Shown here: in pieces, positions 48,877-61,547 of the stretch | How positions within the stretch are numbered: position 1 is the stretch's first letter | Layout: each line of letters opens with the position of its first letter | DNA from: Psilocybe azurescens | Lineage: Eukaryota > Basidiomycota > Agaricomycetes > Agaricales > Agrocybaceae | DNA length: 64,000 bases | Direction: 5' to 3' | Assembly: GCA_023853785.1 (NCBI GenBank) | Contig: JAJIRX010000737.1 | Location: 124,001 to 188,000 of the forward strand | Made by a program: the position numbers and the translations under genes | Notes under the pieces: generated by a model | What the model was told of the DNA's origin: nothing | The model's database searches: none | What the model saw: only the letters and a program-made list of their open reading frames with translations

Positions 48877-49717
48877 ATGCTTCGATCTCTTATAATCGTT
48901 GCCTTGTCTGCCTTTTTATCATTCCAAACATTCGCATCGCCTGCTTTATTGCCAATTGGGGATTCTCCGTCCATTCAGCAACGGGCGACAGATCCAACAT
49001 TTCCAGACTCTCCTCCGTCTTGTCCCATTTGTGCCAAGGTACGATTTTGACACCAGTAACATGTGCTTTGCCATATCTGCTTCATTCGCGGGAGGTTGCT
49101 TTTAGAAGTCTGCATTCATTGTAGCGGGTATCTTGTCTTCCTAGAGACCTCCCGCAAGACTCTACTCAACTGCGAATCGTAATGACATACTGACTTTGCA
49201 GTAGGGTTACTCAAGCATTCAAGGATGTGCACAGGCCGCACCAGTTCTAGCTAACTTCTCCATGGTGCGCCTTCCATTCATATATCTTCCCGACTGTGAC
49301 CTCACTTCTCAGCGCTCTCGATAGATTATCTTCAACCCAGGAGCTTTCGTTGATGTTATCAAATGCGCTTGTGCAGACACCTTCAATTCTGTGTTTCCCC
49401 AATGTGTTGACTGGTAAGATTTGCATACGCTCTTATTTTGACTTTATTACTTACAATCATGTATCAGCTTTATCCAGACTAATCAAACCGGTGTGCTAGA
49501 TACCTCCGATCTTCCCGATCTCGTGGGCTCTATACGACGAATCTGTTCCCTAGAAAGTACGTTGCTCGGCAACGTTTCTGGGGCAGACGCCACCTTGACC
49601 GGCTCAAATGCGCCTTTATCAACAAGCACCTCCTGGGGAACTGTGACCAAAGGGCATACTACCTATCTCAAAGCTGGTGTCTTATTCGCAGGAATGGGTA
49701 TAGTTGCAGCCCTTTGA
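48877..49717 (+). CDS. Small secreted cysteine-containing protein, probable GPI anchor
   Basis: Exons 48877-49038, 49205-49264, 49325-49413, 49468-49717; 186 residues, in frame. The signal peptide is MLRSLIIVALSAFLSFQTFA. The mature part has CPIC, GCAQAA, KCACADTF, FPQCVDC and a later RRICSLE, giving paired cysteines suited to disulfides. The end is Ser/Thr-rich and then hydrophobic (YLKAGVLFAGMGIVAAL), consistent with a GPI signal. I recall this CPIC...C.C...CVDC pattern from mushroom secreted proteins of unknown role. It is one of two putative surface proteins in the window, with DUF7729-like at 39.7 kb. Function unknown. Confidence 0.72.
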
Positions 49718-50013
49718 CTGGATTTCTTATTATTTTCTATTTACTTTTCACTTACGAGCTTCTGAGAACACCTTCTACGATTATTGATGCTGATGACGAC
49801 GTTAACGAATTAGTAATGACTTCACGTTGATTTGTTTTTAAAAAATAAACATGAACCCATTCATTTATAAACCAATTCAATGACTCGTTTGTAGTAGTTT
49901 GTACTAATGACTCACGGTGGTCAACTCTCGATGGTGACACTTTAATGATTCATCCTCCTTTGCTATCGTTGTCTCGCTCACTTTCTCACTCTTACGAGCC
50001 ACACTTTCATACT

Positions 50014-50843
50014 ATGAGTTCTGACACTGGTCACGTATCTGATAACCCAGAGCTGGAGTCGGGGGCCACAACTCCGTCAGAAACTCCGACTGATGCGGGA
50101 ACGGGGGCTTCTGACGAAGTCGAGCTGGGTTTGCCTCCTCCAATTCCTAATCTGTCAGAATGGTCGACATCAGCGATTGCCCCAAGTGCTTGGTGTTCCA
50201 CAGACTTCATGGTTGGCGTGGGGATGGTGATCATCCAGCAAAAGACACAGAAAATAGTTGTTTTATATTCAACGAAGTGGAAGTATTGGTTCTTTCCCCG
50301 TGGCAGGAAAGACGTCGGGGAATCTATTGAACAGGCTGCCTTACGAGAGGCCCATGAAGAGGTGAGACCACTGAGACTTTGCTCTGAATACACAAGCATG
50401 AATTATTGACGATCGTGCTAGTCGGGATACCGTGTCCAGTTTCTTCCTCTGATAAACCCTACTCGCCAGCCGCATTCACCGTCAATGAGGAATAGACAAA
50501 GCTCCTTGAATACAGAACCTATATTCATGACGACGACAAATTGGCAGCCTGGAAGGAATGGTCCTCATGATCACGGAGGGGTGTATTTGACATCATGGTT
50601 CGTCGGTCAGATGTTGGAAGATGCTGTACGTGCCACAAGTTTCGCTGTGCTTTAGCTCATTCCCCATACGACATTTAGAAATGCGAGACAGGAACACGCA
50701 TGCCTGATGAACAGCACTTTGAAACCCACTTGCTGTCTTACGATGAAGTCATGAAGAGAATATGGGGTTCTGAAATTAACGTATTGCAATACGTTTGGGC
50801 CATCTACCAGTATACACTCGAGGTTTTGAAAGCAGGAAGCTAA
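50014..50843 (+). CDS. Nudix hydrolase (diphosphoinositol-polyphosphate/dinucleotide hydrolase type)
   Basis: Exons 50014-50361, 50422-50625, 50679-50843; 238 residues, in frame. A Ser/Thr/Pro-rich N-terminus precedes the Nudix fold (GVGMVIIQQKTQKIVVLYS, then WFFPRGRKDVGES). The Nudix box is complete, running from GRKDVGE through REAHEESGY across the first intron. It matches GX5EX7REUXEEXGU, including the metal-binding glutamates. The PRGRKD...E layout resembles fungal Aps1/DIPP-like enzymes that cleave pyrophosphates in diadenosine polyphosphates or inositol pyrophosphates. The substrate is an inference. A disordered Asn/Gln/Ser-rich loop follows the box. Expected to be cytosolic or nuclear. 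Confidence 0.83.
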
Positions 50844-53800
50844 CCAACGAACAGAGCAACGTTAACATCTGCATGCCATTAATAACCGCAAGGTTCATAG
50901 ACCGTAGAGCAGCCCATAATGCCCCGCCATTTGGCTTAAGCTCTGTCTGCCGGCATCTCCATGACTCGCGGTAGATTTTAGACTGCAAGTTCTACGGCCT
51001 TCCAGAGTTTCTACTCTCTGAATACAGTTCCTCAAGTATGTTGAGTTCTGTATGTACATACAAGTAAGCCTTTCCACGCGGCTTCACAGAAAAAAGTTTG
51101 TAAAACGACAAAGAGTCTGAAAGATCACGGAGCTAATTGCTGTGTTTAGCGCGCTGCTTTCTAGCGTCTTTTGCGATGTCAGGACACAGCAGTGACTCGA
51201 TACATACGTGCAGGCTTGGCCATAGCATGATGTTGTGGATACATGATCCTAAGGTGCAATAAAATCTGCGACTAATCAGCCTAACCGAAGGAACAGAAGT
51301 CATATACCCATGAAGGAATGTAATTACGGTGAACGCGACGGCGCTGAAGAAGAGAAAAGGGCCCCCAAGGATCTACAAGGACGTGAAAAGATATCTGGAC
51401 TCCCAAAGTGTTGAATCAGGGGACTACATGGTGGCCGAAATCAAAACATTTAGAGTTGACACAAAGTTGGCTGCTCTATCATTGGGAGATACAGAATCAG
51501 GCCTCGGGTACATGGGAACATTGGCTGGGTATATAGAACCTCTAGAAATGACAAGTGATCAAACATGATTCCTCCACCTTCGAAGAAACCGAAAGGTTGT
51601 CAGTACTAAAAGGTATGTACAAGTGCTCATGTTTCCAAGGTGTCTCATCCCAAGATAAATAATTGATAGATTTTTAGACCTTTAGACGTCTTCATAATCC
51701 CCTGTAATCCATCACGAGCGCTGTGGTCTACTTACCATCTACTGACAAATCCGAAAGCCGACTTGTGAGTGTCGTTGAACACACGTCACTTTCGCCATCC
51801 AGATAGTTTCTCGTGAGTCGATTGTTCATGATAGTAAACTCGTACGAAATTTACCGACTGCTTTCAACTCAGGAGTAAGTACTAGAGGTATGTAGATCTC
51901 AAACTTATACATATGTTCCTTACAACTCTGATATCAGGTTTACTTAGCTTGTGCGGTGTTCAAGCAGAGCAAGTTTATAAAGGATATGGAATGCTATTGG
52001 CTGACTGGCAAATGCATAGAGGATTAAGAAATAAAGTGAAACCACTGATTATCCAGGTGGTACTACTTTAGGCATCCAACATCCTCTAAGAAGCGGAAGG
52101 GTATGCTTGTTTATATGGAAAGGGACAATCTGGGCTCCAGCGCATATTTTAGTTCCCGGTGCCCCGGAGAACGTGCTCTCTCTAGATTTTATAGAACTCT
52201 GATGGGCAGAGTAATGGAAATAGGAGATAATCTCTGCAACGGGATAAACATGGCAGGGAAAGACGGGGAGATAATACCGTCGCACAAACTAGGTATGAGG
52301 AGGGAGGGAGGATTTCATGTGCTTAGCAGATGATTTCAAGTAATGACCTCAAGTTTCGAAGCAGTGTGGGTCAACGGATGGGAAGAAATGAATCACTGGA
52401 ATTGGTTACACAGGTAATACACCGGTACGTACTGCTAGCATGCCAGTGCGCAGCATGGCGGTGCCACAATCAAATCAGCCTGGTAGTATTAGTAAAGACT
52501 CCTCGACACCATGCTTAACATATGTATAAAAAATTAAAAAATTAAAAGCAACGTATTGCAAAAGTGAAAACTCCAATGAAACTGGAACACGATACTGAAT
52601 GAAAAGTCACAATGATATCTAAAGGAAGCTTCGGCCTCGTTCTTTGCGTACTATGCTCACAAGCATATGACTTGTAAGGTAATATCGCAGTGGACAAATA
52701 AGGAAATTTCACGCAACGTCGGGAGTCGGGCTCATTCTCTGCGTACCAGTTCACAAGCATATGACTAGTAAGTAGCATATCGAAATGGACGATTCAGGAA
52801 TTTCTCGAGATCGGAGTATCATCAATGGACCTTCCCAGATGCCTTGTAAGAGACAACGAATGCTACTGATATCCAAGGCGCTCTCGGGGCGAGCTGATCG
52901 GGAGCACAAGTATATACAGCGAAAATGCCACCAACATGCGCTATTCTGAAACGACAAGTACACAGAATGGGACAACTTCGACAGACCATGATATGATCTA
53001 GTATGGCAGCATTAAGCCATTTTGAAAAGATGCGGTGAGTACATAGATCGATCTCGTCGAACAGTTCTTTTTTTTGATCAAGAATTATTGGAGGAATAGA
53101 TCTGAATAGAAGGTTTGTTAGCGTTTAAAGATTGAAGGTTGAGACAAAGGTCGTAAGGCGGACATGCCAACATACCGGGCCATATTAGCACGATGTTTTT
53201 ATCAGGTTATTGGCGCGTTCGTATCAAATGGAAGCCATTTCTGTCTGCAGATTAATCACATAACCAACAGAATTAATAAATGAGCTCACCTGAGTCATAA
53301 GATCACGTTGGGAGAAGGGAAAAATAGCTTTCAAATGATTTTGCAGCACTCGACGATGACGCGTTTTAGGTATGGAAAAGATAAAAATAGAACTCGTATC
53401 ACAACGTGTTTAGCTGAAGTAGAAAATAAGGTTGCACACAGCAGCCTAATGACTAGCTACGACTGTATAGTCACGACGTAGTGGACATAATGCGAAAAAA
53501 TCAATATTGAGAGACGAAGTGGGCATGGAGGTATCTTTCATTGCCACCCTCGGGATTGAAGCGATATGAGGTCGACAAAATCTTTTTCATAACCAGTGTT
53601 TGTGGGTGTACTTGGAGAGAATGAGGGTATGATTAACCACGAGTTGGGCGTTGTACTCCTGCAATAATTGGACATGATGCGTGTGCGTCGGTCAGGGTCT
53701 CGGAGATGTCTACGATCGTTCAACGCTACCTCAATATGCAAACCAAAGGCTCGATTGGGCAGCGCCGGGGAAACAAGCTTCATGAAATCACATCGACGTA

Positions 53801-55661
53801 TTTTGGCAGAGATAAAACCGTAGAGAACGCAAGGTACGCGAGTATCTACCGGATTAGATACTAGTATAGATTCCAAAAGGTCGTCAAAAGGTCGCGAAAG
53901 ACCACAGCCAAAAGGTCCAGGGAAAATTCACGCATGTTTAGACGGAGGACCGCGTAATCGCTTATCTGAGAAGTGAAAATCGTTGATGAATGTCCTTTTC
54001 GGGCGAGTTTCGACAGCGCCTGTGAGTTTATAATTAACCAGTAGAGAAGTCAGTCGCCATTTAGCCTCAGATAAGTCTTGTCGCAGTGCTTGGAATCCGA
54101 GGGATGAGTCGAATCCCTAAAGTTAGCCGCCCCCAGATGGATCAGCCTCTAGATAATCAAAAGGGCTGGCGGCCTCGATACACGGGGAGGAGATTGATAT
54201 GCACGAGGCGTCGGGGTTACGAAGCTGATATCCCAAAGCAACCTGGAATGTCCAATCATTGAAACTCTACCCTTGCGTAGTATTTCTTTGCTGAAGATAA
54301 CTCATTTGTGTGTCGCCAAAGGTTCTAGAAAAGCAGAGAATACAATAATGCGTGTCATGCACGGAGAAAGTGACCATACGGCGAGTACTTTTCAGGAAAT
54401 TCCAGAGGTGCCGCCGGAATCAACACATTAGCGCAGTTGAGTCAATGTATGAAGTCATTCGGTTCTAGACAATAACTATTCCGAGCACCTGAAGCCCTGA
54501 GTGACTCCAAAGGCGGTGCATCATTGGCCTACAAGGAGCTCCAAGAGTCCCGCGCAAGTGGTAAAGAAATGCGTTAGCCTCGAAGCTTCTGGAAGTGTGT
54601 GAAATTCCAACAACTTTAGTAGGCATATTGACAGTTGTCGCAGGGCTGAATGGTCGCGATCACGTGAAATTGATTAACAGCAGGTAAATTGAAATGACAA
54701 TCGCGATGCCTCGTTTTGCAATGAGAGGTCTGACCTTGGCCTGACTCACGGTCACTGCATTGGGGTTATACCATATAGTTCAAGAAACGAAAGATACCAT
54801 TGCGACTGATTTTGTGCAAACCGTTGCAAAAGTCAGGTCGCCAAACGCTCTCCTGTCGTGGTTTGGGAGAAACGAGGCTGTCACATAGGCGCAGCCTCAC
54901 AGTGAACAAGATCGTCATTCTATAGAGGACTCCAGGTATCAGAGAATGAGTAATGATAGCAAGGAGCCATGCTCACCAATGTTATACTTTATAAAACATG
55001 CCGCGTTGATAGCCTAAAAACCTTCTGTTACAGTCAACAGCGCATGTTGTTAGTGTGGCCTGATGCAACATGAAGGTTTATGCAAAGCAGCATATCCAAG
55101 TCGATAAGCGCACCAAAGTATCAAACTAGGAGCTCGAAAGTCCAACAACTCTACAGATATGGTCCCACCTTTCTCTTCATAACATCGTTTGGAGCGGGCC
55201 ACGTCTGGTCCACTTTTAACTGAACTAGTTGTACTCAAAGAAAAGTTGATTTGTCGGGCTCGTTTGGACGAATTGAAGATCTGTTGCTTTTAGTGTCCCA
55301 GTTTTTGCTTGTGTGCACATTCCCGTTACTACACCAGCCCAACCAACAAGTCGGCCTTCCAGATTGTAGCCACGATGTTCCTGGTTGTACGAGTTGGTGC
55401 CATTGGCTGAAGAGGGTGGTTATGCGAGGAAGAGAACAATGGCTGTCACCGCGTGATCTCATGTGCCGATGGCCCGCCGAGTCCGTCAGCGACCAAATAA
55501 CACGTCAACAAAACAACCAAATCACCGAGGGTCCTCTTTCTCATCCATCTTTACCTCTTCAACCACCATTCACTCTTTTCTCTCCGACCTTTGATTATTT
55601 CGTTCATTGATTCTTGGTATAAATATTGCCGAATACAACAATTTTCACGAAGATCGGCGGT
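50844..55661. other. Gene-poor stretch
   Basis: ORFs of 60-119 codons on both strands (for example 51329-51568 plus, 53538-53876 minus, 55251-55610 plus) carry no recognised motif. A short direct repeat is annotated separately. The last ~160 bp are the promoter and 5' UTR of the Cdc20-like gene. Confidence 0.35.
52635..52803. repeat. Direct repeat, two ~75-bp units, period ~95 bp
   Basis: Units at 52635-52709 and 52730-52803 share CTC(G/A)TTCT(T/C)TGCGTAC, CTCACAAGCATATGACT versus TTCACAAGCATATGACT, and end AAGGAAATTT versus CAGGAATTT. An old local duplication. Confidence 0.5.
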
Positions 55662-57449
55662 ATGGATCCACCAGCGGCATCAACTTTTACTTCAGCCAGC
55701 GGTTCAGTGAACCTTGGTGTCAGGAAGCGTGTTGATTCAAGTCCTGACCAAGCTTTAGACCCCAATACTTCCGCAAATCACAACAAACGATCCCGCGTAT
55801 CGTCTTCTGATCTATTTGATCTCTGTGCAGACTTTTCAGGCGATTCAGACATATTCAGTGCTCTTAGCGGCGGGAGACCTCGCCTATCCGCTATGGCAAT
55901 CCCCTCTAGCTACGGTCGATCTAACTCGATTGGATTTGGCGTAAGGTATCGCCTATCTCATGTGCCGACCTTCTCTGACCTCTCATTTTCTGTTAGGCTG
56001 ATAGACTTCCGAGTCGTAGCTCTCTGTTCGAAACTAGTTTTGAAGACTTGAGTTCGGCCAGCATTGAATATACACCATCTTTGCGCCTCGACCGCCCTCT
56101 AAGTCGTCATTCATCGTTTACTAGCTCTCGACACGGTAGTCCCTTCATAAATAGGGAACTAATGCCTCTACCTGGCTCCGGTCTTGAGGACGCCACCATG
56201 AGGGAGATACGTTTGGCTGCGTCTGCGTCCCTGTTGCCACCTCCCATTTCCCCATTCCCAGACACATCCGCTAGGCACTGGATGCGAAATACCCGTATCA
56301 CTGTCGACTATACGTCCCCGACTCCCAACGAAGTATCCGTTCGACTCTTGGGATGCTCTGTCAACAACTTCGTTTACTTTACTCGCGGAAATCGCGTTCA
56401 CTACAAGAACCTCAATGGTAGCGCCAATGAAGATATCGGACAACTAATGAAGCTGAAGGAGGCTCAGGGGAACCTGCGCGCCTTGGAACTTAACGCTAAA
56501 TTCCAACCTGATATCATGGCCATTGGAACGACCAAGGGATGTATTCAGCTCTGGGATGTCAAGGCAAAAAAATGACGACGTCTTGGCATACGACCAAAGA
56601 GATCTCTGCTATGGCCTGGAATGGGCCTATATTAACAGTCGGTAGTCTTAAGGGTGTCATTCGCCACTACGATACCCGTCTGCCCCACTCCAAAATCAAG
56701 GAGCAATCGCGAAAATTCTCGCGACACGAAGGCGAAATCACTACGCTTGATTGGAGCGTCGATGGTAAATACCTTGCAAGTGGCGATGCCAACGGACATG
56801 TCCTATGCTGGGAGAATGGCCTGGGACCTCCGATGCAAGTCGGCGAAGCTGTCCAGCGCCGCAGCAAGAAGATTCTGCAAAGTGGCAAGATATCGGTAAT
56901 TATTTGTCCCAACTCATTACGTCTCCAGCATTAAGCTGATAGCCTATGTCTCTACAGTCTGTGGCATGGTGCCCGTGGCAGCCCAAAGTGCTTGCTACTG
57001 GTGACGTCAGGGGCATTCTACGCATCTGGAACGTCAGCGAGAATAAACATTCCAATGCCCTCCCTTCGAAGTTAGACGCGAGGTCCGTTATGACTGGCAT
57101 CCATTTTTCTCCCCAATGCAAGGAGGTCCTCACCACACAAGGGGCGCGCATTGGGGAACCGGTTCCTATCAACTTCAAAAACCCAAAACCCTGCCTCGAG
57201 AATGCACTTTCCGTCCACTCGTTTCCGAACTTCACAACGGTGTCGACCTTTCGACTGAGCGTCGAAAGAGCCATTGGATACAGCGTACTCGATGGGACAG
57301 GGACGAAGCTTATATATCAAACACCTGCGGACGGAAAAATCAATATCTGCGACGTGTGGTCTAAGCGGAAGGAACCACCGAAGATCAAGAAACGCGGAAG
57401 TATGCTAAGCATCACCAGTTCGGATTCTGCGTATTCTCAAATTAGATGA
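55662..57449 (+). CDS. Cdc20/Fizzy-family WD40 APC/C activator
   Basis: Exons 55662-55940, 55997-56895, 56958-57449; about 556 residues after adding one A to the A7 run at 56566-56572, which brings WDVKAKK back in frame with MTTSWHTTKEI. The Ser-rich N-terminus has ADRLPSRSS, a shortened C-box (usual form DRFIPxR). The WD40 propeller includes NNFVYFTRGNRVHYKNL, IGTTKGCIQLWD, GSLKGVIRHYDTR, LASGDANGHVLCWE and SVAWCPWQPKVLATGD. The protein ends in Ile-Arg, the IR tail that docks on the APC/C. Cdc20/Cdh1 proteins bring substrates to this ubiquitin ligase. The divergent propeller and C-box suggest a paralogue, perhaps stage-specific (inference). Confidence 0.82.
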
Positions 57450-59134
57450 GGGATGAACGAGCTTTCGACATACACGACGAACAGCGACTACGTACCCATG
57501 CATAGTCATTTACATCCACTTCCGACAATAGCGATGATCGCTATAATCAATGCGTTCGACCGTGCCAGTGAGAGAAGTTAACGACGAGACGGCCGTATTT
57601 ATTTTCTATTTTTGAACCTTTTCTCTATCAAGGTTTATCCTTTATCTTCACGACCACTTAACGGCTTACTTCGACAATTTCAAAACTTCGGACTCGTTTC
57701 ATTTTACGCAAAGGGAACTGTAGGACGTACGGTCGTATGTACTGCATTCTATGCTATGTTGTATTCTGTTGTCTCCCTCTAGATGGCATTGGAAAATTTA
57801 TCACATTGCTTCTCTGATGCCCCTGCATATTTTAACGATTATATGACCTCTATGGTGGCGCTGGCGACTAATTGCTTGAACCATCTTCTTGGAGCCATCG
57901 TGCCCGGAGAGCGCTCTCATGACCATATCGGGTCGTCCCCTGTATCCCCGATCATTTGCTTGGCAGTTTGATCACAATGCACTTCCTTTTTGTCGAATGA
58001 CACAAACTTCTTCCCTGCAGCCTCCCTGCAGCCAGCTTGGTTCATCAAATTCCACAGTGAATGACGAGGCTCACAGAACGCTATGAAATATATGCTATTT
58101 AAATGACCGGTCAAAAAACTATAAATATTATTTGAAAACCCCGCTGTTCATTCTACTTATATCCATTATATTCTTATTGCTGCGTGATGGTAAATGAATT
58201 TTCCAGTGCAGATAGTGAAAAGTGTTTTGCCCTGCACCGCTTCCACGGAAACATCAACGTAAACACCAGCCGGCGGATTTTCTATCAGCAGTATTTCCTG
58301 GTATCTGGTGCATAAATCAAGTCAGAGATTGAGTTTGTGCGCCGTCCTGCCGTTGGCCAGGATACGTCTTCCTGGTGCCACACTTTCGGCTTTCGCAGAT
58401 AAAGGCGCAAATATATGACAAAACGGCAATGGTAGACGGGCTAACAAGGATGCCTGTAATCTGTCAGTCGGATCTGAGAAGTCACTTGGACGTTGAGGGT
58501 AAGAACGACCATCCGTTGTCTATGTTACTTGTACCAATACTAATAGGGGTGGAATAGCAACACTTGACTCCCGTGCCATACAAATGCCATGGACCTCATC
58601 GAAAAACACCATAACCACAGAGTCAATCAGTAAGTAATAAGAAGTAAAGAGCTAACTCGATACAATAGTTCTGAGATTCACACGGTTGTGTGGGGGGCTT
58701 CAACTGGTCTCGGGTTATCAGCCCGTAGTAGCCTACAGGCCCCAAAGTCTATGAGATCGTATAAAATTCTCTTTCAAGGTGAATGTCATTGAAGTATAAG
58801 CATTTCAGATGAGTGTCGCTCACACATCTATAAGGGCTGGAAATCACTGTAGAATTGTCCCATCTGGTAACCATTGATGAAATCCAATCTGACATCTGTC
58901 TGACAAACAGGCTTAGAACTTGTTAGGAAACGACATGATTGATACCATTTACTACGGAGTACAAACTGCAACTTGAAAACCTAGGTAACTGTAAAAATGA
59001 AATCCAAAGTAGGAAAAAGCAGTGATCAATGAAAAATAGGAGGAGATTGTGATGAAGTGAAAGGGAAAAAGGCAGAAAGAAACATGCTGTAATTTAGAAT
59101 CAAGAACACATGACGGGAAATCAATGCGGGGCGG
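57450..59134. other. Intergenic, no recognised gene
   Basis: Short ORFs only (60-65 codons). The first few hundred bases are probably 3' UTR of the Cdc20-like gene. Confidence 0.35.
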
Positions 59135-60266
59135 TTAATGAGCCGGTAGACTTGAAATCCGATCTTTGCGATTGTAGTTTCCGAGCATTGAGGACCTGCT
59201 GGTAAGAAATATACCGAATCGTTGAGCTCTTGGAGCCTGACGGAATGAGATTACACGCTCCGGAGCAACATTCTCTTGGTCGATTTTGCCCTCCGTAACT
59301 TGTTGCAGACGATGGGGACTGCGGCTGCGACTACGGTGTCTTGGACCGACGGAGGCATACGATAATTCACGGGTATCCCATAGTCTCCGGTGACGTGGAG
59401 CAGCCGGAGACTCTACTTGGTCTATCAACTTGCCGAAATTCGTTGGGCGCTAGGAGATGTTGAATAAGCGTGAGACGTGGACGGATGGCTGTGCTATATG
59501 CAGTTGACTCACGGAGCATCGAGGATGACAAGGTCTCGCGTGAGTCTGAAGGAGAGTCACTTTCTGGAGTGTTCGAGATTGAGGAATAAACAGTGCTTTG
59601 AGTTCGGGTCTGTGCTACTAGAGTGCCCGTGGGGATTGAAGCCCAGGACGTAGATGTGGAGAAATGTGAGGTCAGAGGCATTAGCAACACTCGCACCCGC
59701 CCTACATTTAAAGTGAGTAGAGTCGAACAGATGAGTATGGTGTCATCCTGTGAATGTCTATGCATGATTACTTACTCTTTGAGTCTGTATCTACGTATCG
59801 TTGTTTGGCTTGGAGCATTCTTAGAATATCTATATAAGCTGCTTTGTGCGCCACTAGTTTAGATGGGCATGACGCCCATAGAAATAATACAATCCCGGAA
59901 GACTCGAGCGCTTTTCGAGCCAGCTATTACGTGAGTTTTGTTAGCAGCCGAAGAGTCAGGAGACCACAACATCAAGTTACCTCAACAATGGAGATGATCT
60001 GAACAAAAGTTATAAGAACATAAGAAAAAGGACAAAGGAAAAAAAAAAATCAAACCTGTCCCTGGTACTTTAAAAGGCTGAAGGAAGAAGATTAAAAAAT
60101 CGAGTAGTTCTTTAGCTGCTGAAATGAAGTTCGAGAGGGACCTAATCCGATAGGTGATATTCGCGATTTTGGTTTCGCATCTAAATGAGTGCGCCAACGA
60201 TCCCTCAGGGGGCGAGGGATATTGCGATGTAGTAAAAGAAGATATACTACTCTGTGGTTGGTTCAT
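59135..60266 (-). CDS. Candidate multi-exon gene with an RS-dipeptide region
   Basis: Minus-strand open pieces at 60305-59982 (with an ATG at 60266, MNQPQSSISSFTTSQ), 59765-59367 and 59428-59135 could be exons of one gene. The last contains SRSRSPHR, a KIDQENV stretch and a basic end, and stops at 59135. The middle piece is Ser/Thr-rich. No known domain is recognised. Splice sites between the pieces are plausible but not unique, and one join may need a frame correction. It is listed as a candidate only. Confidence 0.3.
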
Positions 60267-60305
60267 GTTTGCTGACGATGAGACGGTTTTGGAGCAGGCA
60301 CTCAA

Positions 60306-61547
60306 CCGAGATGAAGGTCAGTGGTAAGCTGTAATTGACGATCCCAAATCAGCGGCTGTTGGCATTTGCAAACCACGGCACTCCCCGGAGCCGCAATTTT
60401 AGACGACCTATGCTATTGTGCCATTCAACGGATTTCCACATCATATTTCATACACTCTCCCACTGTCGGACAATGTGTATTTGTGTCATTCTTCATTTTA
60501 TACTCTCTCTCGGGCCAGTTTCACAGCGTTTTGTGGCGAAGAGCGAGGATTCTTCACACCATCTGAGTTTCAAAACGTGGAAGTAGGATGGTCCGTGGGA
60601 TCAAGACAAATAGACGACAACTTCAATCAACAACATCTAGCCACATCTCTGACCCTCGGAATTATACCTGTGGAAAGGGCGCAACGCATAACGTCCAGCT
60701 AGAAATAGAACTGATATCGATGGGGTCAATGTATCATAACCCACGAGGCCGGTAGAAACAATGGGTTCACTGCTTTGACTTGATCATGGGAAACGGGTGC
60801 CATTGAGGAGCAAGTGAAGAGTTGACTCATTATCTGTTAGCTTGAATCACATATTTGTGAATACCAGTCTTCAGGTACTCTCCGGTTCTTTTGATAATCA
60901 CTGAATGCTGTTCATACCACTAGAAACTGTGTGCACGACAGGGTGTTAGTCGCGTGTCCCATGGAGGTACAGAGAGCAGTATTGAGCCGTCAGAAATGCC
61001 TTTTGCGTCAAATAAATGCACCGAGAGAGAACTAGAATACTCCCAGGATATAGCCTGCTAGGCTTCGGCTTGACCAGTGGTTGACGATAGGATGTACACT
61101 AATACGATATGATCCATTCATTAGGTATGCCAGGAGACAATGATATTGACGGTTATAAAATACAACTCTGCTGAGTAGTTGGTAATAAAGAGGCTAAATG
61201 TATTTTGGAATAGAGAAACCAAAGCTCTTGCAGTATTTTGATATTTTAATACCTCTCCCAATTCCAGAACTTGCGACAGAGTAGGTAATTCGGAGAACAA
61301 AATGAGTCAGCTCAGAATTGACAAACCTGGTCTTCTTTATTCTTTTAAACTGATACAAGACCGCTTATTAAATGCTCTAACATAGGTTATAAACGGTCCT
61401 CCCTCGAACTCAAGGCATTTCAACGATCCTCTTGAAATTGAAAGACCGCGAACTTTACACGTGACTCTCATCTATTTTAATTTAAGACTCCGACACACGC
61501 GTTGTGTATTTACGATCGACGCGACTTGGTTTGAAACACCTGTAACC
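60306..61547. other. Intergenic upstream of MCM10
   Basis: Overlapping plus-strand ORFs at 60335-60702 are frame shadows with no motif. The rest shows no gene. Confidence 0.35.
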
